A stretch of 64,000 bases of DNA, from contig JAHLKH010000007.1 of NCBI GenBank assembly GCA_025526915.1, forward strand, positions 124,001 to 188,000, written 5' to 3'. The translations under genes were made by a program, and so were the position numbers. This document shows, one piece after another, positions 9,951-20,517 of the stretch. The notes beneath the pieces were generated by a model. The model was not told the DNA's origin and made no database searches. It saw only the letters and a program-made list of their open reading frames with translations. Numbering within the stretch: the stretch's first letter is position 1; each line of letters opens with the position of its first letter. Origin of the DNA: Entophlyctis helioformis. Its lineage: Eukaryota; Chytridiomycota; Chytridiomycetes; Chytridiales; Chytriomycetaceae.

Positions 9951-11221
9951 GTGGACAGATTGACGAGCACCTGATCGCCTCTTTCGAGACGCAGATCGCT
10001 GCTGGTCAATCTGTCCCAATCGTCGTCTATGGTCTCCTTTCTCTTTTGTTTCCTTTTGTGTGCCGATCAGCTTGGCTTGCATTGAAATCTCTGCCGTGCT
10101 TAATGCCAAGAATACGAAAGCATGTTGGCTCGCCAGATCTGACTGGCAGTTGGTCGTCGAGGTGGACATGGCTGGTGCCGATGGCTTGCTTGACTGAGAT
10201 GGAGGAGCACCGCTCACGCTGGCTGCATTGCGAGTACCACGCAGCATCTGCAGAGCATCGAGATGGCTGCGGATAGCGGCCGGATCCGTCACTCGCACAT
10301 TGTCCATCCTGCTGCATGATGTGCGATCACTGCCACATTGAGCAATGGGCTGCTCGAGAAGGGCCGAGTGGACATGGCAGATGGCAATCCAACCAACAGC
10401 GATGGGATGCAGCAGGCTGGCGAGACTGAGCCAGCGATTGCGCATGGTGATCTGGCACAGGCAAACGCATGATCAGGAACACATGCTGCTGCTTGCATGC
10501 ATCTCAATGCCGCGAAGCAGATGCAGGCTGCCATGTCAGCTCAGCTTGCAGGAACCGATCCAGATGGATCGGCTTACTGGCTATGCTGTCTACTTGGTCG
10601 TCACAGCCGAGCTCCTCTCTTCTGCCAAGCCGCCTGGCATGTATAGTGCGTGAGAGGACGGGCAAGCGGCACGATGCTGCACTGGATCTCAATGGGATCG
10701 TGCCACATCAGCTTGCGTTTGCATCAATGCCAATGTGAATGAGAACGGCTACAACGGCACTCTGTCCACCTGGCTCTGCTCACGAGACACTCGCTGTTGA
10801 ATGGAGCGATGGTAGCATCTGCGGACAGAGACGCAGCTGATGTGCATCGGTGTCTGCCCAGCCACAAAGCCAGCCGCGCTCAGCATCGACCAATGAGTCA
10901 TGCCGCATGCCATGCGCTGCTCCACTGCTGCGCTTGCATCAGCCAAGCATCGCAGCAGCCTGCATGCCGCCACTCGCAGATGCGCCAATGCACGGCGGCT
11001 GGGATCATCCACACATCGGCGGCACTCTCTCATCTGCGAGACGCGTCGCATCTATCAAAGGCAGCCGACTGTGTATCATCAAAGCGTGATCAGATCATCT
11101 GGCGAGTCCCGACTCAGACAACAAACAGGCACAGCACTTGCTCTGCAGCAAAAGGCGCTTGAGCATTCAGACTGGGTTCTCCCCATCTTCGAGACGAGCA
11201 ACAGCACCGACACCGACTACT
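9951..11221. other. Long intergenic region between orphan genes A and B; start of duplicated block
   Basis: No convincing gene. From about 10127 rightwards it is the outer part of the inverted duplication and has a diverged partner at 41088-42205. A minus-strand frame (start 10445, MRNRWLSLASLLHPIAVGWI) is also open in the partner copy at 41879, but neither its end nor its downstream sequence is conserved. The last 70 nt resemble the leader of gene A. Confidence 0.5.
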
Positions 11222-12934
11222 ATGCTCTCATTTCTCGTCTGCTCGCCGCCGTGCTCCTGGCGTGGGTGCCAACAACGGAGCCACCACCAACTCGTCGCAC
11301 GCTGTCCATCAGCTCGGGCACGGTCGTCTCCCGCGAGTGGCAGCCCTCGCTTGGCACTTCGGCCGTCGACTTCAACAACAACGTCGTCGTCGATGCCGAC
11401 AGCAGCACGGCCGTGACTGTCTTTCCGCCCAGTGCGCTTGAAAGCATCGACAACGACGACAACAACGACGACGACGCGGTCGCCGCTCTGCAACACTCGC
11501 GGACCAACAGTCGGCCAGCACGCCTCCACACGAACAGGAAGGCATCAGCGTCAGCCTGTCCCTCGCAACTGTAGGTCTCGTGCTTCATGCTTTCGCTCGT
11601 CACTCTGTCTGCTGCTGTCTGTTGTTCTGACGCAGCATCATCAGATGCATCCGATGATTGTGCGTCCATGCATTCTGCCTGCCGTTGATGGCGTCGAGAT
11701 CTTTGTCGGGACAAGCGGGTCGACACATGCGCGGGGACCGACGGACGCGTGGGATTATTGGATCGACACGCTCGCGGCCGCCGCCCTTCTCATCGAACGC
11801 GTTGTGATCGAACACTTCGAATCATTGATTATCATCGCGGTCATGATCATCGGCTTCAGCTATCTGGCGATGCAGACCAACTCCGACCGACTCGCCGCCG
11901 CTGCCGTCGCCGCCAAACACAAGGCCGAAATCAATCTGATCAAGCAGTCGCTCGTCCGACAACGTGAAGAACTCGCCGCTGAACACAAGCGCGAGGTCGA
12001 CCTACTCAAGCTCGAACTAGTCGAACACACCGAACACCTCGCCGCCCTTCGAACATCATGGGCCGACAACCAACATGAACACGAGAAGGAGCTCGGCATC
12101 GCCCGCCACTCGTGCGCGAAAGGCCACCTCTCCCTCAAGCAAGCCTTCAACCAGCTCCGCACGGAGTGGTCCAACGACCGGGACGTCCTCATCAAGGGTC
12201 TCGGCGTCGTGGCAGACGGCATCGTCAGCCTGCGCGAGGCCCAGGAGACCGGGTTCGATTCGTTGCGCGACGCGGCATTGGCCGACAAGACAGCGGTCCT
12301 TCGCGACCTCAAGGAAGCCGACAGCATCCTCGCCAAGATGCTCAAGATCCAGCTGCTCGACCGCGAGTCGCTTGCGTCGGCCATCGCCAGACAGTCCGAG
12401 GACAAGGTCAAGTTCGAACACGAACTCAAGGAGCTTCGGGCCCAAGTCGACTCTGTCGTTGGCTTGGTTGAAGACGTATGGACCGACGTGGTCGCGTCGA
12501 TGCCGATCGAAGCCGCCGCCACCTCGCCACCGCCACTCGCCACCTCGGACGTCGCCAAGTCGCCGGTTCCTCCCAAGGGCAGCGCCGCTTCTTTGGACGT
12601 GTCTGCTCATGGAGCACGGTCCTCGATCGCCCACTCTAAGAGTGTCGTAGATCAGGACTGGTGCCCTCGAGCGGACCGCACCCAAAGAGTCAAAGCCCCT
12701 CGCTGCACCATTGCAGTGGCACGGAGGTTCCCGGGCAGGTCAGGCGACGACCTCAAGGTCCACAAGATCCTGAAGCTCAAGCTGAAGAAGAACGTGTTTG
12801 TGGTCGAGTGGGTGACGGGTGGGCGGGATGAGGTGGATCCGAAGAGTTTCCCGCGTGCAGTGGTCAAGAAGTTGCTGACCGAGCACATGAGTCCATGGCT
12901 CACACCATGGGAGGTGGATGCGATCTACACATGA
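11222..12934 (+). CDS. Orphan family member B: signal peptide, TM and long coiled coil (frameshifted as assembled)
   Basis: Second member of the orphan family. ATG 11222 (MLSFLV) is followed after 16 nt by a one-base deletion relative to the right copy; the frame then reads LLAAVLLAWVPTTEPPPTRR, LSISSGTVVSREWQPS and an Asn/Asp-rich stretch. Another one-base loss near 11490 precedes exon 1's end. A 65-nt intron (11571-11635, GTAGGT...CGCAG) joins in frame to exon 2 (11636-12934), which is fully open. Exon 2 codes a TM segment (FESLIIIAVMIIGFSYLA), then ~200 residues of Ala/Glu/Lys/Leu-rich coiled coil (AAKHKAEINLIKQSLVRQRE ... ELKELRAQVDSVVGLVEDV), a Ser/Pro linker and a basic globular end (KILKLKLKKNVFVVEWVTGG ... 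PWLTPWEVDAIYT). Function unknown. Exon 2 is nearly identical to that of copy B'. Confidence 0.6.
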
Positions 12935-13050
12935 CCTTCCGCCGGTATTAAAGCGATGTTTCCCTCTTACTGTTGGTTCACTTGCATGCCAGAGATGCAG
13001 CCGAGTGGAAGTTGGCACACAGTTACGCAGTTGCCGAGCAGTTGGCACAC

Positions 13051-13878
13051 ATGGAAGCACATCAGAGGACACACACGATCGTGGTTGTGGTGATGGGCGT
13101 GGCCGGCTGCGGCAAGACGAGCGTTGGCCAGCGACTGGCACGCTGCATGGCTGGCGGCTCGCAGTTCATCGATGCAGACGACCACCACCCGCCGTCCAAC
13201 ATTGCCAAGATGCGCAGCGGGCAGGTGTGTGCCTGCAGCGTCTGTGCTTGTGCTGGTGGGTCTGGCTGACCGTCCATGCTGCGGTTGCAGCCGCTGAGCG
13301 ACGCAGACCGCATGCCATGGCTGCAGCGGCTGTGCGATGCTGTCAACGACGCATTGACGGCCCCCAAGCCGCCAGCGGACGCCACCACCAGCAGCACCAC
13401 CACAACCAGCAGCAGCATCGCCAGCAACAGCAATGCAGTTGTGCTCGCCTGCTCGTGCCTGCGCAAGATCTACCGCGACACGCTGCGCAGCGGGATCGTG
13501 TGCGACGTGCTGCGGTTCGTCTTCCTGGCCGTCCCTCGCGACGTTGCTCTGCTGCGGGTCGCCAGCCGTGCGGGCCACTTTATGCCGGCAGCCTTGGTGC
13601 ACAGCCAGTTTGCGACGCTCGAGGTGCCTGCGTCTGTCTGTCCGTCGCAGTGCACACCGACGGCAGCACACACAGCGGCAGATCTGCCCGTCGGTAGCAG
13701 CAGCCGTGCCACCAGCGGCAACGACGAAGAAGCAGATGTGGTTGCAGTCGACGCATCGCTGCCCATCGACGCTCTCTGCGACGCAGCCGCAGCCTCCCTC
13801 GCAGCCTCCATCGCAGCAACTCCATGGGCACCTCGCCCGTCTGCGATCGCAGCCAGCCGCACAGCACCAGCGCCATGA
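13051..13878 (+). CDS. Gluconokinase (GntK-type, shikimate-kinase-like P-loop kinase)
   Basis: Phosphorylates D-gluconate to 6-phosphogluconate with ATP, feeding the pentose phosphate pathway; cytosolic. Two exons, 13051-13224 and 13291-13878, give 253 residues. The Walker A loop GVAGCGKT is at 16-23, followed by the gluconokinase substrate motif DADDHHPPSNIAKM and, across the intron, PLSDADRMPWLQRL, which together distinguish it from shikimate kinase. Later CSCLRKIYRDTLR corresponds to the family's CSALKRxYRDxLR. Odd features: a Thr/Ser-rich insertion (~residues 92-105) and a long low-complexity C-terminal part (after ATLEVPASVCPSQ) replacing the usual short end. An upstream in-frame ATG at 12973 is less likely. 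The gene is duplicated, in degenerate form, on the right arm. Confidence 0.85.
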
Positions 13879-13987
13879 ACGGTTTGTGTGCTCATCGTGC
13901 AGCGTCTTCCAGCGTCTTCCAGCCATTTTCCACTTCCCGCACTCTTCCAAAACCCCGCCACCGCACAGCCCGCCGCTCACGCACACA

Positions 13988-14949
13988 ATGCTCGCACCTC
14001 TCGCCACCATCGCAGCCGCCGCCTCGCTTGCTCTGGGTGCCCACGCACAGCTGCTCGTCCCCGACGTCGTCAACGAAGTGCCGCAGGAGTGCTTTGTCGA
14101 CGCCGCGGCCCCCGTCTGCTCGGACAAGCCGGTGTTCATGTTCGATGCCATCCGCTCCATGTGCCGCCTGGTGGCGCCTGCGCAGCCGATGACGCTGGAC
14201 GCTCGCTGCGAATCGTACCGCGGCGCTCTGCCCTTCTTCGAGGTGTGTGTGTGTGTGTGTGTGCGTGTGTGTGTGTGTGTGTCTGCGTATCTGCCAGCCA
14301 GCCAGCCCACCTCCTGTCCTGGCCGATCTGCCTGCCTGCCTGCCTGCCTGCCTGTGCTCGCTCTTCCGATCTCCTGCCAGCGCCTTCATGACACACACGA
14401 GCACACGCTGACACATTTTCTTTCATCGCATCAATCCGTGTGGCTCTTCGCATGATTTTCCATTGATACTCGGGCCATGTGACACATCTGTGCGTGCACC
14501 GCCTCCGTCACAATCCATCTCGCGGCGGCGCTCTGTCCATGCACCAATGCCAACCACCAACCACCAACACACACCGCACAGAGCATCGAGCAGTGCCGCT
14601 CGACCTGCCTGCCTGCACGCAACGTCAACGACGGCAACGGCCGCACGCACACGGACCTGTCCGAGGGCATCACGTGCGCACAGGGTCCGTGTGCTCCTGG
14701 CGAGATCTGCCTTGACGTGAAGCGATCGTGCTTCATGAGCCCTGTAAGTCGGTGCTGGCATGTTGCCTGTCGCTCATCCAGACTCTCTGTGGCACTCTCT
14801 GTCGCACACTCTGATGACCGCCTGGCTGACTCGGGTGACACCGCTTGCAGTGCCCGCAGTTCACCTGCTACGCTCCCGTGCCAGACATGTCTGCCAAGCG
14901 TCTCGGCCGCATCCGTCTGAGCAAGAACCGCCAGTCGACTGGCAACTAA
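13988..14949 (+). CDS. Small secreted Cys-rich protein, unrecognised
   Basis: 171 residues from three exons: 13988-14242, 14582-14743 and 14851-14949. A clear signal peptide (MLAPLATIAAAASLALGAHA, cleavage likely after AHA) precedes a Cys-rich mature part with about ten cysteines (ECFVDAAAPVCSDK, CRLVAP, CESYRG, EQCRSTCLPAR, ITCAQGPCAPGEICLDVKRS, SCFMSPCPQFTCYAP). The protein ends in a basic tail. The spacing does not match a family I know; an apoplastic or cell-wall protein is plausible. Intron 1 is 339 nt and contains a (GT)n run followed by (CTGC)n and CCAACCAC repeats; intron 2 is 107 nt. AATAAA at 15071-15076. A degenerate copy lies on the right arm. Confidence 0.7.
14243..14360 (+). repeat. 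(GT)n and (CTGC)n microsatellites inside intron 1 of the Cys-rich gene
   Basis: About 40 nt of near-perfect GT dinucleotides start at the splice donor itself, followed by CCAG and CTGC tetranucleotide runs near 14292-14352. The right-arm copy has a shorter, interrupted version, so the tract is length-variable. Confidence 0.85.
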
Positions 14950-15283
14950 CTTATGCAACTCGCACGCACTCTCTTTGCTCTGCCGTCTCTGGCCGCCATC
15001 ATCCCGCACGCCGTATTCTATCTCATGCGACCACTCTCTGTTCCGCTCGAGTGCGTCTGCCACACTGCCCAATAAACGCATCCATCGCATTGCTGACAGC
15101 AAGGTGGACAGCTTGAGGAACAGCACCAAGAGCACCAAGAGCACCAAGAGCACCTTGAACAGCTTGAACAGCAGGAAGACAAGAAGATGATATCAATTCA
15201 CAAGAAAGAACAACAGCGGGAAACATGAAAGGGACAGTCGCGCATGCCGGTCTGGGACTGCTCTGGTGAGACGCAGCCGCAGA
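14950..15283. other. Intergenic region with poly(A) signal and GAGCACCAA tandem repeat
   Basis: 3' region between the Cys-rich gene (plus) and the patatin gene (minus), which converge here. AATAAA at 15071-15076 is followed at about 15118-15170 by four to five copies of a 9-mer (GAGCACCAA) and then TTGAACAGC repeats. The right-arm copy has a contracted repeat. No gene seen. Confidence 0.6.
15071..15076 (+). promoter_or_regulatory. Putative AATAAA polyadenylation signal
   Basis: AATAAA 122 nt after the stop of the Cys-rich secreted gene; preserved in the right-arm copy at 37256-37261 (minus strand). Confidence 0.5.
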
Positions 15284-17752
15284 TCACGGACGCTTGTTGA
15301 ACAGCAGAGCCGTGAGGTTGCCCTCGGACACGTGCTCGCGCAGCCAGCAACGGGCATCGCAGTAGCCGTCTTCAAACAGGCGGTCCATGGCAGCAGCATC
15401 GTGCGATGGCAGCAGTTGCTGTGCACCCGGGTGCCGCGCACCATCTTTGGAGTCGGGCTGGACTGACGGGCAGATGTTGGTTGCATTGGGGCGTGTGCCA
15501 ATGGTGACGGTGAGGGAATCGAGCACAGGCGTGTTGTTGGAGAGACCGCCGTCCATGTACACGCGGCCCTGCAGCTTGACGGGTGTCTCGTAAACAAGGG
15601 GGACAAAGCACGTCGCAAGCAGATGATCGACAAGGTCCTGTTGCACATTGCAGTTCTCATTAGTTCCTGGTCGACAGACGGTTGTCATCATGCTAGTCAA
15701 CCCAGGCTCACCTCGCGAGAATCGTAATGGCTTGCGATGCGGTTCGTCATACTGGGAAACTCGGTCAGCGAGATGCACAGCCGGCTTTGTGCCATGGACA
15801 CATCGCTTGGCAGGAGCGCCTCGATCATTCCACGGAGCATCTCGGACATGACCGAAAAGGGGCCAAGGAGCCTGGTGGAAGTAACCATGGACACGTCCTT
15901 GAGGGCATCCTTGAGACGCATCAGGTCCATGTCGAGAGCAAGAGCAGTCGCGACGAGAGCACCAGTAGACGCGCCGAGGAACAGGCATTCGTCCATGAGA
16001 TGCGGCTTGATGTACTCCTTGAGACAGCGTGCAACACCGAGTTCGTAGAACACGAGCCACGAGCAGCCAGAGAACGAGAACGAGAGCTTGGTAGGCGGCG
16101 GTGGAGACAAGAAGGACAGCGACGAGACGGATCGTCTGCTGCTGGATGCGCTGTTGAAGCCTCCGCCAAGGCTGCTGACGCTGTTCATGCTGCTGAAGCT
16201 GCTGTACGTGCCGTACCCAATGCCCGTGGAGACGTTGCTGAAGCTGGGACGGAATCCTTGCAGAGCGTCCTTGGATGCACCGACAAAGGGAACGGCGGCG
16301 GGGACCTCGGTCGACTTGGTAAACGAGTCTGCAAGGCTCGATGCAAACGGCAGACGCGAAACAATGCTCGCTGCCGCAGCCGATGCAGCCGACAAGAGCC
16401 CGTCGCGGTATTCGTACAGGTGCTGGTACTGGCGGTTGGCTGGCTGGGGCTGAGGCTGACGCTTTGCGCGGCGGCCTCTGCTGGATGTCGACGACGAGGC
16501 ATACGACGCACGCGACGACGGCCTGGACGGCATCTCATCGGCAACCGTCGACGGCGACCCGGGGCTGGACGCTGGCGACAGCAAGACTGGCGTGGCAGCG
16601 CGTGTGGGCAGGTCATTGGCAGTGTGGGAATCGGCCAGAGTGTCGGAGGATGCAGACGAGATGGGGGGCTGCGCAGGCTGTTGTGCGGGCTTGCTGCCGC
16701 TGAAGCCGAGGTATCGCGAGAAGCGGCCAACGATGGGGATCTTGTCGACACGCGCGGGCAGCGCATGCAGGAAGTGCACCGCCGACGGCTCGACCGAGTC
16801 TGAGATGGACTGCGTGATGTTGGACGCGGTGTTGAGGGCAGATCCCGCCAGGCAGGCGGACATGAACAGCGCCTTTGAGCCCAGGCCGGCAAGGGCAGAG
16901 TCCTGCGTCTGCGACGAGTCTGTCGGGACGGCATTCCCAGCGCGCGTGTTGTGTTAGTGGGCGTGCGTGTATGTGCTAGCGGGCATCGCATGCGAGAAAG
17001 TGCCCTGGCGCAGCTGCACCGTTACGTCATCACGTGCGGATGGCGGCCAAGGCGTGAATCTCAATGCACGTGAGAGCGGAGGGCAACTCACAGGTCAGCG
17101 GACGGCCGAGCACGATCGAGCGCTGCGACTGCAGCGACGCCTGCGTGGACGCCGACGACAGGAACGGCAGCGCAAAGAGCGGCGTGCGGCTGGCCAGGGC
17201 CGCGGTCGCAGCGGTCGCAGCCGACACCGCCGACACCGCCGACGCAGCCGACGCAGCCGACGCAGCCGACGCAGCGGCCGACGAGGCGATGCTGACGTCG
17301 CTCAGCTGGGTGCCAACGGATGATGCGCGGGGTCGGAGCGGGCGAGGCGGCGATGCAGCAGGTGCCGATGAGACCGAGCCCGAGCCCGAGCCGGGGGCGG
17401 CGAGTGCGAACGCCTCGGCGGCGGGTGGGACGGCGGGCTGCTGCATCACGGCGTCGATGAAGGCGGCGGCGTCGGCAGTCGAGACGGCCACGACCGAGGG
17501 CGGCACGGCTGCAAGGACATCTGCTGCTGCTGCTGACGATGCTGCTGCTGCAGAAGCTGCCAGCAGATCGACATCGTCAAAGCCGTCGCTGGTGCTGGTG
17601 CGAGTGCTGGTGCTGGTGCTGGTGCCTGCGCTCGTGCGCGTGCTGGCGATGCTGCTGCGGCTGCCTGCCACCGACGCCACGAGCGTGAGCGTCGATGCCT
17701 CTGAGCCGATGGCCGCCAGCTGCTGCTGCTTTGTCGGTTCCTTCAGATGCAT
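15284..17752 (-). CDS. Patatin-like phospholipase / triacylglycerol lipase
   Basis: Patatin-fold Ser-Asp dyad lipase. Three exons, 17752-17092, 16919-15712 and 15655-15284, give 746 residues. The N-terminal ~480 residues are low complexity: polyGln, Ser/Thr repeats, polyAla/Ser-Ala runs and a Ser/Pro region. The patatin domain begins about LSFSFSGCSWLVFYELGVAR, with nucleophile elbow GASTG (Ser ~538) and the catalytic Asp in DGG (~658, YMDGGLSNN). The oxyanion loop is SGCSW rather than the common GGGxRG, which resembles the SFSGCGFL loop of ATGL/PNPLA2-type lipases. That points to an acylglycerol lipase, possibly lipid-droplet associated (inference). The start is only 22 bp from the presumed start of the divergent CTL gene. 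The final ~48 nt of the CDS are included in the duplication. Confidence 0.85.
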
Positions 17753-17774
17753 GTCGGTTAATTGAAGACGCGCG

Positions 17775-20406
17775 ATGTTGGAAAAACGGCCTCTCTCCAC
17801 AATAAGAGAGCCGACGGCAAAGTGGCGGACCACATCTACCTTGCTCCGAACCAGCAGCCAAGCCACTCGCGCCAGCCAAGCCAGCAGCAGCAGCAGCAAC
17901 AGCAAGCACCGCAGGGCCACTCTCGCAACCCATCCGCAGTCTCCAACGCCAGCCACTCCAAGGCAGCCAGCAGCAGCCACAAGCGCGGAAAGAGCGCGTC
18001 GAGCAGCACAAGTAACAACATGGGACGCCGAGACAAGGTCCAACCTGCCAACGATGGCGAGATTGAGGGTATGGCTGCTGCCGGTGGCCGGCCCGTGGGC
18101 ATCGTCAAGAAACGCAAGTGCCGCGATGTCATCTTCCTTGTCATCTTCATCGTCTACTGGGTCGGCATGTTCATCATTGCTGCTTCTGCCGTCGCCTCTG
18201 GAGATCCCCGTCGCCTCATGTGAGTAGGTTGTGTCTTTTGTGTTGTTGCCTGACGCGTTCTCCCCCATGTCGCACCTCCTCTGCTCGTTCATGTGTTGCT
18301 TGGCTGCCCGCCTGCTGTTGATGCTGTCTGTCAACGACCCTGTGCCTCGCAGCGCACGTGATGCCTGCGAGAGCATCGGCGGCTGTCCAGACTGCCGTCT
18401 CCATGCGAGCCGTCTCTCCCTACTTCCCATGTCATGCAACCAACCAGCTGGCCGGCTGAGCCCCCAACGACCCGTCTTGCCTTGCTTACACAACACGCGT
18501 CTGGCTGTCGTCCTTGACGCGTTCTCCAGTTCTCCCCTCGACTACAACAACCAGTACTGCGGCTTCAACAACACGGCGACAAACAGCTCTCAGCTGGACC
18601 TGAGCAAGAAACCCTACCTCTACTTCCTCGATCCAATCAGCTTGGCCGTCGGTGTCTGTGTCACTGAATGCCCAACCGCCACTGCCCTGACCACCACCTC
18701 CACATCCGTCATCTGCAAGTACAGTGCCGCACCGACATCAAGCAACGTTGCGTCGCTCATCGCAGCCGGCACATGCAGCACTTATGTCTACAAGTCGTCA
18801 CCGGTCCTCAACCGCTGCACGCCGCTTGATGCGATTCCGACAAGCTTGATTGACCAGACGAGCTCGGCCGGCAACACGACTGTCAGCAACGACAACATCC
18901 TCACCTCTGGCCGCAGCTATGCCATGCAAGTGCTCACCGATCTCACCACAACATGGCCGGTTCTCGCAACGTTTGCCGCCATATCGCTCGTCATCTGCCT
19001 CATCTGGATGTTCCTCCTGCAGTGGCTCGCTGGCTTGTTTGTGTGGTTCACTCTGATAGCTACCAACGCCGTGCTCATTGGCACGAGCATCTGGCTCTAC
19101 TTTTACTGGCAGACCAAAAACACAGCGTACACCACATCCGGAGCCACAAGCGCAACGCCCGGCTCGGTGACCATCCTGGCGCAAACAACCTCGGCGCAAA
19201 ACGAGGTCACGGCTGCGCTGGTTGCGTTTATTGTCTGCGCCATCATTGCACTCGTGATGCTGCTCGTCACGATTGCCCTCCTCAACCGCATCCGTATCGC
19301 CGTGCAGATCATCAAAGAGTCGAGCCGCGCGCTCATCTCCATGCCCCTGATTGGTAAGCCGCTTTCCCTTGCCGCTCATTCATGCATTTCGTGCAGGTGC
19401 ACGGCTAACGCTGGACATTGCAACGCGGCCAGTGCTGTTCCCGATGTGGATCTACGCATTTATCGCTGGCCTCATGGTGTACTTTGTCATCATCCTGCTC
19501 TATATCATCACGCCGTCAGGTCCAGTGTCGATCTCGGTCATCAACCAAGTCTACACCGACCCCAACATCAGCCAGCAGATGCTTTGGTACCATCTCGCCG
19601 GCTTCATCTGGGGTTTCACCTTCCTCGTGGCCATCAACCAAATCACGATTGCCGGCGCAGTGGCCGAATGGTACTGGCTCCGCGACAAGTCCACTCGCAA
19701 GCGGTTCCCCGTGCTGCGGTCGTTTGCGCGCGTGTGCCGCTACCACCTCGGCTCGGTGGCGCTCGGATCGCTGCTGCTCACCATTGTCGAGCTGATCCGC
19801 GTGGTTCTGTGGCAGCTCCAGCGCTATGCCAAACGCACGCACAACAAGACCATGCAGTATTTCGTCGCGTGTCTGCAGTGCTGCCTGAAGTGCTTCGAAG
19901 TCATTCTCAAGTTCATCAACAAGAACGCGTACATTTACATTGCCATCACGGGAAAAGCCTTCTTCAAGGCCGCCTCGGAGGCATCGTCGCTGCTCATCCG
20001 CAACGCACTGCGCCTTGCAACAGTCGACTTTGTGGCAGACTTTGTGCTCTTCCTGTCCAAGCTGTTTGTCACGGTGCTGTCGGCGTTTCTGTCGTACCTG
20101 TGGCTGACGTACCGCACAGATCTCTACGGCAGCGTCAAGTTTCCGTTCATCACGGTGCTGCTGGTCGGCGTGGAGGCGTACATGGTGTCGACGGCCTTCT
20201 TTTCCGTGTTCAATCTGGCCATTGACACCATCTTCCTGTCGTTCTTGGAGGACTCTGAGAAGAACGACGGCTCGGCCGAGCGTCCGTTCTACATGAGCGA
20301 CAACCTTCGACGCATTATCGGCAAGACAGAGGCCAGCGAGCCCAATCAGTCCAAGCGCGGCAAAGGCAACGGCAACAACAAGGCCGTCGTGGTCAACGAG
20401 TTTTAA
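17775..20406 (+). CDS. CTL/SLC44-type choline-transporter-like protein (PNS1 family)
   Basis: Multi-pass plasma-membrane protein of the choline transporter-like family. Exons ~17775-18219, 18530-19353 and 19397-20406 give ~759 residues. After a Gln/Ser-rich cytosolic N-terminus come KKRKCRDVIFLVIFIVYWVG (TM1), a Cys/Asn-rich extracellular loop with N-glycosylation sequons (FNNTATNSS), and about nine further TM segments, with conserved FINKNAYIYIAITGKAFFKA and FVADFVLFLSKLFVTVLSAF. The latter two stretches are diagnostic. ATG 17775 (MLEK) joins the polyQ frame only if one A is missing from the A-run at ~17783; otherwise the first ATG in frame is 18020. Intron 1 is unusually long (310 nt). Head-to-head with the patatin gene. 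Confidence 0.88.
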
Positions 20407-20517
20407 ATCTGTCCCGCAGTCTCTGGTCGTGATTTCCAACCGTCCCAACCCATCATCATCCGTCGTGCTTCGCAACAATGCAGGGGAATTCCAAACAGTG
20501 CCATGTATTGCCCCTGT

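Larger units (their letters stand above)
10127..15332 (+). repeat. Left (source) arm of 5.2-kb inverted segmental duplication
   Basis: Homologous in reverse orientation to 37030-42205. The left boundary lies in GGCTCGCCAGATCTG at ~10127-10141; the right boundary is at CCCTCGGACACG ending 15332, inside the last exon of the patatin gene. The block carries orphan gene B, a gluconokinase and a Cys-rich secreted protein. Similarity is high throughout but uneven: ~11592-12925 is almost base-identical, whereas the outer parts differ by many substitutions and small indels. This arm is contiguous with an intact lipase gene, so it is taken as the source. Confidence 0.93.

Noticed and set aside
12056..12685. 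Long open frames antisense to the coiled-coil exon, identical in both arms
   Set aside because: They are shadows of the real frame in GC-rich DNA; their identity only reflects the near-identical DNA of the exon.
13051..13878. Assignment as shikimate kinase
   Set aside because: The DxDDHHPPSNIAKM and PLSDADRxPWL motifs are specific to gluconokinases.
14243..14360. GT and CTGC runs as a CRISPR-like or regulatory array
   Set aside because: Simple microsatellites within a GT-AG intron; no spacer structure, and the genome is eukaryotic.
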